DNA of 64,000 bases from Chitinophagales bacterium (GTDB lineage: Bacteria > Bacteroidota > Bacteroidia > Chitinophagales > JADIYW01), in contig JACJXT010000011.1 of the NCBI GenBank assembly GCA_020636535.1, positions 992,001-1,056,000 on the forward strand, in the 5' to 3' direction. Below, piece after piece: positions 37,134-45,243 of this stretch. A program made the position numbers and the translations under genes. Positions within the stretch are counted from its first letter, which is position 1, and each line of letters opens with the position of its first letter. The notes below the pieces were generated by a model that searched no databases, was not told where the DNA came from, and was given only the letters and a program-made list of their open reading frames with translations.

Positions 37134-38711
37134 ATGTCTAAGCTAAGTCGTAGAAAGTTTTTAGGATACACAGCACTTACCACTGCTGCACTTGCAGAAA
37201 TGACGACCATTAGTTTAAGTGGTTGTACCAAAGAAAACTATCAACAAGAAGCACATTATAAAGCAATTGTTATTGGTTCTGGTTTTGGTGGAAGCGTTGC
37301 TGCACTACGATTAACAGAAAAAGGAATTCCTACACTTTTGCTAGAAATGGGAAAATTCTACGATACTACTACTAGCAACAATACTTTTTCTCCTACATTA
37401 CCACCAGACAATCGCTCTACTTGGTTAGAAAATAATACCGAATTGCCATTTGGATTGAATTTGCCTATTGGCAATAAATTCGTAGGTGTATTAGATAAAG
37501 TTACTTATCCTAACATGGCTATTTATAGAAATATATGCTTAGGTGGTGGCTCTATTTCTAATGGTGGTGTATTACTCGCTCCAAATGAATATTATTTTAA
37601 TCGATATATTTCTACAGAAATTAATTATCAAGAGTTAGCTGCTAAATATATTCCACTAGCCAAACAAATGTTTAGTGCCAATGTAATGCCTGATGATTTA
37701 TTTAATTCATCGTACTACCAATTTGCACAAGTAGCAAAAAAACACGCTTTAAAATCTGGATTTGATATTAGTCATGCACATTCATTCTACAATTTTGATA
37801 TATGGCGACAAGAAATGAATGGCACAATTCAAAAATCGGCATTAAAAGGAGAGTTGTTGTATGGTAATAATAATGGTATTAAAAATTCACTCGATAAAAA
37901 CTATTTATCACTAGCATTAGCAACTTCACAACTTACTATAAAAACACTTAGAAAAGTGTATGATATTAATTATAAAGATGAATTATATATTATTACGGTT
38001 CAGCAAATAGATGAACAAGGCACTGTTGTACAACACGAACAATATACTTCAGAATATTTGTTTATTTGTGCAGGAAGTGTAGGAAGTTCTGAACTATTGC
38101 TTCAAGCAAAACACAAAAATCGTTTGCCTAACCTAAACGATGAAGTTGGCAGAAATTGGGGTTCTAATGGTAATACATTTGCCATTAGAGGAAAACTGAA
38201 CGAAGCAACAGGCAATATGCACAGCTCACCACCAACATTATCTGTTTACGATTTTAATAATCCATATACACCATTGGCAGCTATGCAAGATATATTTCCA
38301 ATAGGCATCGATTTAAAATCTTTGTTGATGGTAGGACAACCTTTTGTAGAGAGTCGTGGACATTTTGAAGTGATTAATAACCAAGTGCAATTAAACTGGA
38401 GTAGCAATGCAATGGAACAAGGCAAATTGGCAATGGAGCATTTTATTAACAAACTTAACACAGATAATGGTGGCGAAATAGATACCAATTTTATAAAAGA
38501 AGGTGTTTCTACTAATTTTACTTATCATCCATTAGGTGGTGTGGTGCTAGGAAAAGCATCCGATTGGTATGGCCGATTAAACGGTTATAAAAAACTATAT
38601 GCAATAGACGGAAGTATGTTACCAGGCAATAGTGCTATGGTTAATCCAACACTGCTCATTACAGCACTAGCAGAACGAAACATGGAAAAAATATTAGCAG
38701 AAGATTTTTAG
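37134..38711 (+). CDS. Tat-exported GMC oxidoreductase (cholesterol-oxidase-like), copy 2
   Basis: A 525-residue paralogue of the preceding gene: twin-arginine SRRKFLG (residues 5-11), lipobox LSGC (Cys about 31), FAD motif VIGSGFGGSVAALRL (about 47-61), NICLGGGSISNGGVLL in the flavin-site loop, His in YHPLGGVV (about 465) and Asn in VNPTLLITALAER (about 505). Both copies keep the residues expected for activity, so they probably differ in substrate. No cytochrome or small-subunit gene lies next to them, so the electron acceptor may be oxygen or a diffusible carrier. No -7 element close to the ATG; it may be read through from copy 1. Confidence 0.85.
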   Translation: MSKLSRRKFLGYTALTTAALAEMTTISLSGCTKENYQQEAHYKAIVIGSGFGGSVAALRLTEKGIPTLLLEMGKFYDTTTSNNTFSPTLPPDNRSTWLENNTELPFGLNLPIGNKFVGVLDKVTYPNMAIYRNICLGGGSISNGGVLLAPNEYYFNRYISTEINYQELAAKYIPLAKQMFSANVMPDDLFNSSYYQFAQVAKKHALKSGFDISHAHSFYNFDIWRQEMNGTIQKSALKGELLYGNNNGIKNSLDKNYLSLALATSQLTIKTLRKVYDINYKDELYIITVQQIDEQGTVVQHEQYTSEYLFICAGSVGSSELLLQAKHKNRLPNLNDEVGRNWGSNGNTFAIRGKLNEATGNMHSSPPTLSVYDFNNPYTPLAAMQDIFPIGIDLKSLLMVGQPFVESRGHFEVINNQVQLNWSSNAMEQGKLAMEHFINKLNTDNGGEIDTNFIKEGVSTNFTYHPLGGVVLGKASDWYGRLNGYKKLYAIDGSMLPGNSAMVNPTLLITALAERNMEKILAEDF

Positions 38712-38755
38712 ATTAGTCATTTGTAGTTTAAGTCATCTCTCATTAGCAGACATTG
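38664..38755 (+). repeat. Conserved 3' segment of GMC copy 2 (gene end plus flank)
   Basis: Partner of 36901-36993. Similarity stops abruptly after CATTG, where copy 2 continues with GTCCGTCCC. Confidence 0.75.
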
Positions 38756-38859
38756 TCCGTCCCTGTCTGTCCCTAAATAGAGTTGACCGTTTTGGTTAAA
38801 AAAATATTGTTTTTTGTTTGATAAAATGTGAGACTTCTGTCTACCACAGGTAAACTTCG

Positions 38860-38980
38860 CTAATGCTCAGAGTGAACCCTCTTGGGTAATCGTCTATACT
38901 GAGTGAGGTACGAGCGAAGTATCTCTGTGATACAAATGAGAGACTCCTCGCTACACTCTGTTTCGCTCAGAGTGACGGCT
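38860..38980. repeat. Dispersed repeat fragments in the gap before coaD
   Basis: The 561-bp gap 38712-39272 has no gene. ATACTGAGTGAGG.ACGA.CGAAGTATCTC at 38896-38925 matches a piece of every 207-bp unit at 61-62 kb. A hairpin CACTCTG/CAGAGTG lies at 38954-38974. From 38981 to 39272 I see only AT-rich sequence presumed to hold the coaD promoter. Confidence 0.5.
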
Positions 38981-39272
38981 GGTTTAAAAGAACGCTTTAT
39001 AGTATAAAACAGTCATGAATACCAATACTATTGTGTGTGGTTTCCTGTGTTTTATATTATTTGATAACAAATACAATGTAGAAAATATTAAAATATATTA
39101 TATTGATATTTGCTTTAATTATAAATATTTTTCATTTAGTTATTAATAGAATAAATATTTTTGTGTTAGGAAGTAGGTTTTTATATTAGGTATTAAAAAA
39201 TAAAGTTTGTTAATCTTAAGCATTTTGAGAGTAAAATCTTTTACATCTTAAATATTTACTATAAATTTAAAC

Positions 39273-39740
39273 ATGAAAAAAATTGCAGTATTTCCTGGTT
39301 CATATGATCCAATTACGCTTGGTCATGTTGATGTTGTAAAAAGAGCATTACCTTTATTTGATGAAATTATAATTGCTATTGGAATTAATACTAGAAAAAC
39401 CTATTTATTTTCACTAGAACAAAGAATGGACTGGATTAAAAAAACTTTTGAAGATGAACCTAAAGTAAGTGTAGAATCGTACACAGGACTTACCGTAAAT
39501 TATTGTAAGAATAAAGGTGCTGATTACATTATCAGAGGTATTCGTTCGTCGGCAGATTTTGAATATGAAAAGACCATAGCACAACTCAATCAAATGATGG
39601 AAAGTAATATAGAAACACTATTAATTTTATCATCGCCAGAGTTGTCTGCTATTTCATCAACCATAGTTAGAGAAATTATAATTGGCAAAGGTGATACTAG
39701 TAAATTTCTTCCTAAAACAATTATTATTCCACAAGTGTAG
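39273..39740 (+). CDS. coaD: Pantetheine-phosphate adenylyltransferase
   Basis: Fourth step of coenzyme A synthesis: 4'-phosphopantetheine plus ATP gives dephospho-CoA. The 155 residues match the hexameric bacterial enzyme. The nucleotidyltransferase motif is PGSYDPITLGH (residues 8-18, with His18 of TxGH), and ISSTIVREII (about 129-138) is the ISSTxxR signature. RGIRSSADFEYE (about 89-100) is also characteristic. ATG 39273 gives the normal start. Followed 57 bp later by the MarR gene with its own -7 element. Confidence 0.95.
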   Translation: MKKIAVFPGSYDPITLGHVDVVKRALPLFDEIIIAIGINTRKTYLFSLEQRMDWIKKTFEDEPKVSVESYTGLTVNYCKNKGADYIIRGIRSSADFEYEKTIAQLNQMMESNIETLLILSSPELSAISSTIVREIIIGKGDTSKFLPKTIIIPQV

Positions 39741-39785
39741 TAAAATTATTTGCTGTTAAAAAAGCAATGCATGCATTATATTATT

Positions 39786-39793
39786 TATATTTG
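39786..39793 (+). promoter_or_regulatory. -7 element TATATTTG for the MarR gene
   Basis: A perfect TAnnTTTG ending 4 bp before the ATG at 39798. An out-of-frame ATG at 39794 lies between. Predicts a leaderless mRNA. Confidence 0.5.
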
Positions 39794-39797
39794 ATGC

Positions 39798-40265
39798 ATG
39801 GACTTGTTTAAAGAAGCAGCAGATAAAATGGTGATTTACCAGTTGCGAACAGCTTGGCTTAATATTGCTAAGTTGTACAATGACATTACGGCTCAGTATG
39901 ATGGTACTATTTCTATGGCATTTGTGCTGTTGGCAATTTATGAAGACGAAGGAACACCAGTAACTAAAATTGCACCACGAATTGGAATGGAACCTAATAG
40001 TTTGTCGAGAGTTTTAAAAGCTTTGGAAGAAAAGAAAATTATTAAGCGAAAAAAAGACAAAACCGACTCTAGAATTGTTAAAATAAAACTGACGGAAAAA
40101 GGCATTAAACTTAGAAAGTTTGCATTGAAATCGGTATTTAATTTAGAGAAAATAATACATGCTAAGATTGATGAAAAAGATTTAGAAAGCTTTTTTAAAG
40201 TAATGTGTACCATTCCTGTTGCACTAGAAGAATTTATAGCATTACAAGAGCAACAAGGTAAGTGA
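39798..40265 (+). CDS. MarR family transcriptional regulator
   Basis: A 155-residue winged-helix DNA-binding protein. Helix-turn-helix: TPVTKIAPRIGMEPNSLSRVLKALEEKKIIKRKK (about 54-87), with the wing KDKTDSRIVKIKLTEKGIKL (about 87-106) carrying the family's D-x-R. N- and C-terminal helices form the dimer interface. MarR proteins repress a nearby operon until a small ligand binds; no obvious target gene is adjacent (coaD upstream, the PD-(D/E)XK gene 300 bp downstream). Very likely starts at ATG 39798. Confidence 0.88.
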   Translation: MDLFKEAADKMVIYQLRTAWLNIAKLYNDITAQYDGTISMAFVLLAIYEDEGTPVTKIAPRIGMEPNSLSRVLKALEEKKIIKRKKDKTDSRIVKIKLTEKGIKLRKFALKSVFNLEKIIHAKIDEKDLESFFKVMCTIPVALEEFIALQEQQGK

Positions 40266-40299
40266 TATGATTAGTTAACTAGTGATTAAAAACTAATAA

Positions 40300-40430
40300 A
40301 GCTTGTAGCTCGTATTTTGTTTGGTCTTTAGATAAGTATAAATATTTTATATATTTATTATAATAAACTACCATTTTATAAAGCTAAACAAGCTTATGCT
40401 AATTAAATTTATTAGTAGGAGCTACAAGCT
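40300..40430. repeat. 131-bp segment bounded by a perfect 12-bp inverted repeat
   Basis: AGCTTGTAGCTC at 40300-40311 and GAGCTACAAGCT at 40419-40430, with AT-rich DNA between and no gene. It lies in the 300-bp gap between the MarR gene and the nuclease gene and has the look of a MITE-type or dispersed repeat unit. Confidence 0.45.
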
Positions 40431-40460
40431 CACGCCAGCTGGGAAATAAAACTTAAATTA

Positions 40461-40494
40461 TTGTTTTATTTTTCAACAAAATGATTTATATTTG
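40461..40494 (+). promoter_or_regulatory. Promoter of the PD-(D/E)XK gene
   Basis: TTG at 40461-40463, a 23-bp spacer and a perfect TATATTTG at 40487-40494, 71 bp before the ATG at 40566. This is the one gene here with a normal-length leader and its own promoter just downstream of the inverted-repeat element. Confidence 0.5.
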
Positions 40495-40565
40495 ATTTAG
40501 TTTTATAATACATACTTATAGTTACAAAACATAAAAACATATTTAACCATTAAACAAAAAACATA

Positions 40566-42416
40566 ATGACATTAGAAAAAATACTTGAAAACTTAAATTC
40601 ATTTGAAAAAAATTCATTTCTGAAAATTATTGATAATATTGTTACTGATAGACCTAAAAATTCACAAGTAATAGATAAAATATTATCTGACTCTAGTAGT
40701 GATATTAAAAATATGGATAATATTAATATTACAAAAGTATTTAACCTTGTAGAAGAAGAGTTTACAGCGTATGTAAAGAAAGAATTTCTAGTAACTACAT
40801 CTCAATTAGATATTTTAATAGATATTATTTCTAAAGATGGTAATTGTATAATGAAGCAAGATTGGTTTTCAAGATTATATGAAAACGAATTATTAAAACT
40901 TGATAAAAAGCTAAAAGCATTTCAACTAGTTATAGACTCAGATAAATCTGAAGTAAATACAAATAGACAAAGAGATTATAAAGTCTATCAATCTTGTTTA
41001 AAAACTGCTTATTTAAATGATGATTCTAATAATCTCGACAGAAAAATTACTACTGATGAACAAAGTATATTGCATACATTATCAAGTCAATTAGGACTCT
41101 CTCAAGAAGAAGTAAAATTAATTAACTATCTTATTATTCCAGTTCAAAAACAAAATATAGATACTGTAATAAATGAATTAAAATCTATAGGAATTATATT
41201 TTATTCTAAAAAAACTAATACCATATATATTGCTGATGAAGTAGTTAGAATACTCAGAAAAGTTAGAGGAAAAGAAGTTGCTGACAAATTTCTAAGACGA
41301 GTATTAAGACTTATAAGAGAACCACAAATTAATTTAATTTGTAAACAACATAATATAGATTGGAAATTAAATATAGAAGAAAAGATAAAAGAAATATTAA
41401 ATGAAGGAATTTCTTTATCTAGTATTCTAATTAACGACATATATAAAGATGATACAAAAGTTACAGATAAGAAAAAATTTATTAATGAACTATGTGATAA
41501 AGGTTTAAAAATATCACCACAACTAAAAGGTTCTTTAATTGAAGAAAAAATAGCTAGCTTAATTAAGTATTTCGAAGACATTGAACGAGATGAAAAAGTA
41601 GGAATTTCTATTGAAGGTTATGAAAAACTGCTAGTAGAATTAGGTGAAACATTACCTACATTAAATCAACAGCTAAAAGATAAGTTTGAGCTTCAAGATG
41701 AAAATGTATTGAATAGCAATTACCTGTTAGATTATAATATTAAACCTCGTGATGTTCTTGAAATTATATCAGAGAAAGAATTAGAACATTTCTGTAAAAT
41801 TAAAGCAATAAAAACTAGAGGAGACTTAATATTAAATATTTTAGATATTTATAAAGATGCTGAGAACTTATATTTAGAAAATTATGAAAATATTGGTTTT
41901 AGAAATTTATCTGCACTAAAAGAAAACGGTATAATAATTAAAGAAGCTAGCTTAGGCGTAAAATTTGAAGAGTTAACAAAAAAGATATTTCATAGTCTTG
42001 GATTTAATGTTGATGAAGAACTTAGAAAAAAATTAAATACCAATAAAGACCAAATTGACATATTGCTTAATCTTGGAAATAATGACCTAATTTTAATAGA
42101 ATGCAAAACCATAAAAGAAAGTGGTTATAATAAATTTAGTTCTGTTTCTAGACAACTTAAAGCTTACACCAATCTAGCTACAAAAAATAATTATAATATT
42201 ATAAAATCATTGCTTATTGCACCTAATTTTTCCGACGACTTCATAAAAGATTGTGGTTTAGAATATGAATTAAATTTGTCGCTTATAACAGCTACAGCTT
42301 TGATAAAAATTTTAGAAGGATTTAAAAACTCTAAACTAAAACAGTTTCCACACAACTTATTAATGCGTGATGTACTTATTCAAGAAGATAGAGTGATTAA
42401 AGCTATTGATAAATAA
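40566..42416 (+). CDS. 616-residue protein with C-terminal PD-(D/E)XK (restriction-endonuclease-like) domain
   Basis: The last 150 residues form a Mrr/Card1-like nuclease fold: FEELTKKIFHSLGF with Glu468/469, QIDILL with Asp498 and LILIECKTI with Glu512-Cys513-Lys514, which together give the E...D-x(13)-ExK pattern of the PD-(D/E)XK active site. The first 460 residues are helical, Lys/Asp/Glu-rich and unrecognised; residues about 160-190 (ITTDEQSILHTLSSQLGLSQEEVK) resemble a TerB-like helical repeat, and 205-240 could be a winged helix. No methylase, toxin or restriction partner is adjacent. Possibly a stand-alone defence nuclease; that is inference only. Confidence 0.7.
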   Translation: MTLEKILENLNSFEKNSFLKIIDNIVTDRPKNSQVIDKILSDSSSDIKNMDNINITKVFNLVEEEFTAYVKKEFLVTTSQLDILIDIISKDGNCIMKQDWFSRLYENELLKLDKKLKAFQLVIDSDKSEVNTNRQRDYKVYQSCLKTAYLNDDSNNLDRKITTDEQSILHTLSSQLGLSQEEVKLINYLIIPVQKQNIDTVINELKSIGIIFYSKKTNTIYIADEVVRILRKVRGKEVADKFLRRVLRLIREPQINLICKQHNIDWKLNIEEKIKEILNEGISLSSILINDIYKDDTKVTDKKKFINELCDKGLKISPQLKGSLIEEKIASLIKYFEDIERDEKVGISIEGYEKLLVELGETLPTLNQQLKDKFELQDENVLNSNYLLDYNIKPRDVLEIISEKELEHFCKIKAIKTRGDLILNILDIYKDAENLYLENYENIGFRNLSALKENGIIIKEASLGVKFEELTKKIFHSLGFNVDEELRKKLNTNKDQIDILLNLGNNDLILIECKTIKESGYNKFSSVSRQLKAYTNLATKNNYNIIKSLLIAPNFSDDFIKDCGLEYELNLSLITATALIKILEGFKNSKLKQFPHNLLMRDVLIQEDRVIKAIDK

Positions 42417-42502
42417 TTTACTTATCACAAAGATTAAGTTTCTGTTTGTGAGGATATAGACTGATAGAGAAAATCCAAGAATCTTATTATATTTATACGA
42501 TA

Positions 42503-42922
42503 ATGAAAAATATAGTTTTAATACTCCTAATCTTAATATATGGTATTTCTATTTCAAAAACAATAGTTTTTGATAGATGCCAAGGCAACAAACAAGATTT
42601 ATTTTATGCTCACTTTGCACTTGAATTTATTACTATGAATAAGCCCAATTCTTTAAAATCTTTAGCTTCAAAAAACTTCAAAATAGATAGTTTATCTTTA
42701 GCAAATGAATGCTTATATACTAAAACTAACTTTCCGTATACACCATTTAGTAATCCATCTTGTTTTTATCTAGATAATAATTCTAATCAATGGTACGAGA
42801 GAACATATTTTGAAATAAACTCAGAAGGAATCGTAAAATATCTCTTTCAAATACAAATTTATCTAATTAAAGAAAATGACTTACCAAAAATACTAGATAT
42901 TCAATTTCGGGTAATGTACTGA
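42503..42922 (+). pseudogene. Small secreted protein gene, 5' part (interrupted by IS)
   Basis: A signal peptide (residues 3-18) followed by a polar domain with three Cys (CQGNKQD, NECLY, PSCFYLDN). Codons 1-135 and two bases of codon 136 are native (to 42909); the last residues before the stop at 42920-42922 come from the IS end. Removing the element and one copy of the 8-bp duplication joins 42909 to 44185 in frame and restores 168 residues ending in a Pro-rich tail. Function unknown. It lies 86 bp after the nuclease gene on the same strand. Confidence 0.75.
42902..42909. repeat. 8-bp target duplication, left (CAATTTCG)
   Basis: Same as 44177-44184; flanks the IS256-like element exactly. 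Confidence 0.85.
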
Positions 42923-44176
42923 AAAATAGTTGGTGCATTTGACAAAAATAATGTTTAGCTTTCTCCAGTTAATCTGAAGAGGATAAAAGCACTGGTGGAG
43001 ACCAACTTTTTAGCAATAGGATTAATGTATATACAAAAAATGGGTTGATAGATAACTATCAACCTTTTTCATTTTTTGGTATACTTGATGGCTAAAAAAA
43101 CTCTATTTTTCATTAGATAAATACACATACCATTTGATGAAATTTATTCTATTTTTTAAAGTCAAACCTCTGTGCAAATCAAGATGATTTTTTAGATGGC
43201 TAAAATAACCTTCAATTCCATTTGTTGTTCTTGGTATTTTTGGATTTTCTAAATAGTGAAACATATTAGGCAATGCTCTTTTTATTGAGAAGTAGGATCT
43301 TCTTAGTAGTTTATGAGTATACCAATACCTTCTAGTTTCTAAGTTAATAGTCTTTTCATTAAGATAGTCTTTGTGTCTTTCATACCATAGCTTTAACTCT
43401 CTTGTCCACCATATTTTATCATTCTGTGTTTCTATTTTGAGTAATAGCAAAATATGTTTTCTAAGTTCTTGTCCTGCTATGTGTTTAGGGTATTTAGTAA
43501 GCCATAGTAAGCACATTCGTTGAATATGTACCAAGCATCTTTGTATAACTATATTACTGTCAGTATGTTTAATTGCTTTTAATATACTTTTAGCACCATC
43601 TGAGGTAATACTTTCTAATTTAATGCCTAAGTGTATTAAATTACTTAAATCTTCCTTAATCTCTTCAAAATGCTCTCCATCTGAAAAACGGATAAGTTGT
43701 GTATAGCCATCAAGATTATCTTGATAAGCTATTAAACAGAACTGTGCAAAATAAGTACCGTCCACTCTAAGATTAACTTGTTCTCTTTTTATGATTTTAA
43801 CCGTGGGCGAACGCTCTAAAATTTTATAAAAGGTTCTTTGTAAGGTGTCTTTTGAATAACCACTATCTCTACATAATGTGTTGTAGGTTTGTCTTTCTAT
43901 TATCCATTTCTTGAACCATATGAATCGGTTCTTTATTTTTTGTTCTGGTCTATTCCTTGTGAATAATATGCCACAGTTTTTACACTTAAATCTTTGCTTG
44001 TTTTGTTGTTTGCCCCAGCATATTACATCTAAACTACTACAGCTCCAACATCGCTTTTTTTTGCCATTTTTTAACAAAGAAAATATTTTATGAAATACAT
44101 TTCATAAAATATCTAGTTTAACCTTTATTTATAGTACTCTTGATACAATACACCAACTATTTTTCAGTATTATGCC
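42910..44176 (-). mobile_element. IS256-like insertion sequence (Zn-binding variant), complete, 1267 bp
   Basis: Bounded by 8-bp direct repeats CAATTTCG. Ends start GGTAATG and GGCATAA, then share TACTGAAAAATAGTTGGTG, a perfect 19-bp inverted repeat at 42917-42935 and 44151-44169. One transposase gene on the minus strand. Between the left end and the gene (42936-43102) is a short hairpin (GGTTGATAG/CTATCAACC at about 43043-43065). Confidence 0.9.
43103..44077 (-). CDS. IS256-like (MULE-type) transposase with N-terminal zinc finger
   Basis: A 324-residue DDE transposase. An N-terminal zinc ribbon (CWSC near 10-13 and CKNC near 33-36) is followed by a helix-turn-helix-like region. Catalytic parts: Asp in NLRVDGTYFA (about 107), Asp in SITSDGAKSIL (about 161), the IS256-type CLVHIQRM (about 181-188) and Glu in TTNGIEGYFSHLK (about 291). 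The frame is intact. The C-x-x-H after the second Asp is the hallmark that separates IS256-like from IS1595-like elements, which also make 8-bp duplications. Confidence 0.85.
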   Translation of the reverse strand: MLKNGKKKRCWSCSSLDVICWGKQQNKQRFKCKNCGILFTRNRPEQKIKNRFIWFKKWIIERQTYNTLCRDSGYSKDTLQRTFYKILERSPTVKIIKREQVNLRVDGTYFAQFCLIAYQDNLDGYTQLIRFSDGEHFEEIKEDLSNLIHLGIKLESITSDGAKSILKAIKHTDSNIVIQRCLVHIQRMCLLWLTKYPKHIAGQELRKHILLLLKIETQNDKIWWTRELKLWYERHKDYLNEKTINLETRRYWYTHKLLRRSYFSIKRALPNMFHYLENPKIPRTTNGIEGYFSHLKNHLDLHRGLTLKNRINFIKWYVYLSNEK

Positions 44177-44184
44177 CAATTTCG
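44177..44184. repeat. 8-bp target duplication, right (CAATTTCG)
   Basis: Second copy of 42902-42909. Confidence 0.85.
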
Positions 44185-44284
44185 TCATAATGATAATATT
44201 ATAGCAAGACCAAAAGAAGTTAAAGAAATGACAAAAAAAGTAGACAGTAATAATCCACCGCCACCACCACCTATATTTCACTAA
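44185..44284 (+). pseudogene. Small secreted protein gene, 3' part
   Basis: The last 33 codons of the interrupted gene (HNDNIIARPKEVKEM, then six consecutive Pro and IFH), ending in TAA at 44282-44284. The stop overlaps the argC stop on the other strand. The reading frame is the exact continuation of 42503-42909. Confidence 0.7.
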
Positions 44285-45243
44285 AACCCAATACCTTTCA
44301 ACTCCAAACCAAGTGTTTCTTTAAAACCGAAAATAAGATTCATGTTTTGTAGGGCTTGTCCGCTTGCTCCTTTTAGTAAATTGTCGGTACAAGAAATGAT
44401 CATCAATTTATTGCCTTGTTTTTCTAAGTACAACAAACAGTTATTGGTATTCACTACTTGTTTTAAGTGTATGTTCTTATCGCTTACAAATACAAAAGCT
44501 TCGTCTTTATAATAGTTTTTATACATCGCTTGTGCTTCGGCTATCGAACCATCAAACGAAGTATATATTGTAGCAATAATGCCTCTTGCAAAATTGCCTC
44601 TGTATGGTATAAAATTTATGTCGTAGTTAAAATTATTTTGTAGCTGTACTATGCTTTCGGTTATTTCTGCTAAGTGTTGATGTGTAAATGCTTTATATAC
44701 ACTCATATTGTTGTTTCGCCACGAAAAATGACTGGTAGTACTTAAAGATGTTCCTGCTCCTGTACTTCCTGTTATAGCAGAAATATGTATATCATTTTTC
44801 AACAATTGATTTTTTGCTAATGGCAATAGTGCTAATTGTATGGTAGTAGCAAAACATCCTGGATTGGCAATTAAACTACTTTGCTTAATTTCAGCTTTGT
44901 TTAATTCTGGTAAACCGTAAACAAAATTTTGAGCATTGGCTTTCAATCGGAAATCGTTGCTTAAATCAATAATTTTTATATTATTAAAAGAATGTTCTTG
45001 TAAAAATAATTTGGTTTCGCCGTGTGGTAAACATAGAAATACAATATCTATATTTTTATCAATTATATTTATAAACTTCAAATCACAATTCAATAAATCG
45101 TCGTGAATTTCATTAATATTTTTACCAGCTTGACTTCTACTATAACAAAAAGCAATCTCTACATTTGGATGATGAATGAGTAAACGAATTAACTCACCAC
45201 CAGTATAACCAGCTGCTCCAATAATACCTGCTTTAATTTTCAT
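44281..45243 (-). CDS. argC: N-acetyl-gamma-glutamyl-phosphate reductase
   Basis: Third step of arginine synthesis: NADPH reduction of N-acetylglutamyl phosphate to the semialdehyde. The 320 residues match ArgC. NADP-binding GAAGYTGGEL (9-18), catalytic Cys130 in ANPGCFATT, GSTGAGTSLS (about 162-171) and His in FTHQHLAEI (about 189-197) are all present. Start ATG 45243 overlaps argG by 11 bp. The next arg genes (argD and others) usual in this phylum are not downstream; the convergent interrupted gene follows instead. Confidence 0.95.
   Translation of the reverse strand: MKIKAGIIGAAGYTGGELIRLLIHHPNVEIAFCYSRSQAGKNINEIHDDLLNCDLKFINIIDKNIDIVFLCLPHGETKLFLQEHSFNNIKIIDLSNDFRLKANAQNFVYGLPELNKAEIKQSSLIANPGCFATTIQLALLPLAKNQLLKNDIHISAITGSTGAGTSLSTTSHFSWRNNNMSVYKAFTHQHLAEITESIVQLQNNFNYDINFIPYRGNFARGIIATIYTSFDGSIAEAQAMYKNYYKDEAFVFVSDKNIHLKQVVNTNNCLLYLEKQGNKLMIISCTDNLLKGASGQALQNMNLIFGFKETLGLELKGIGF

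Noticed and set aside
42910..44176. IS1595 family assignment
   Set aside because: The 8-bp duplication and GG ends fit, but CLVHIQRM after the second Asp and the NGIEGYF motif point to the IS256-like Zn-binding variant.
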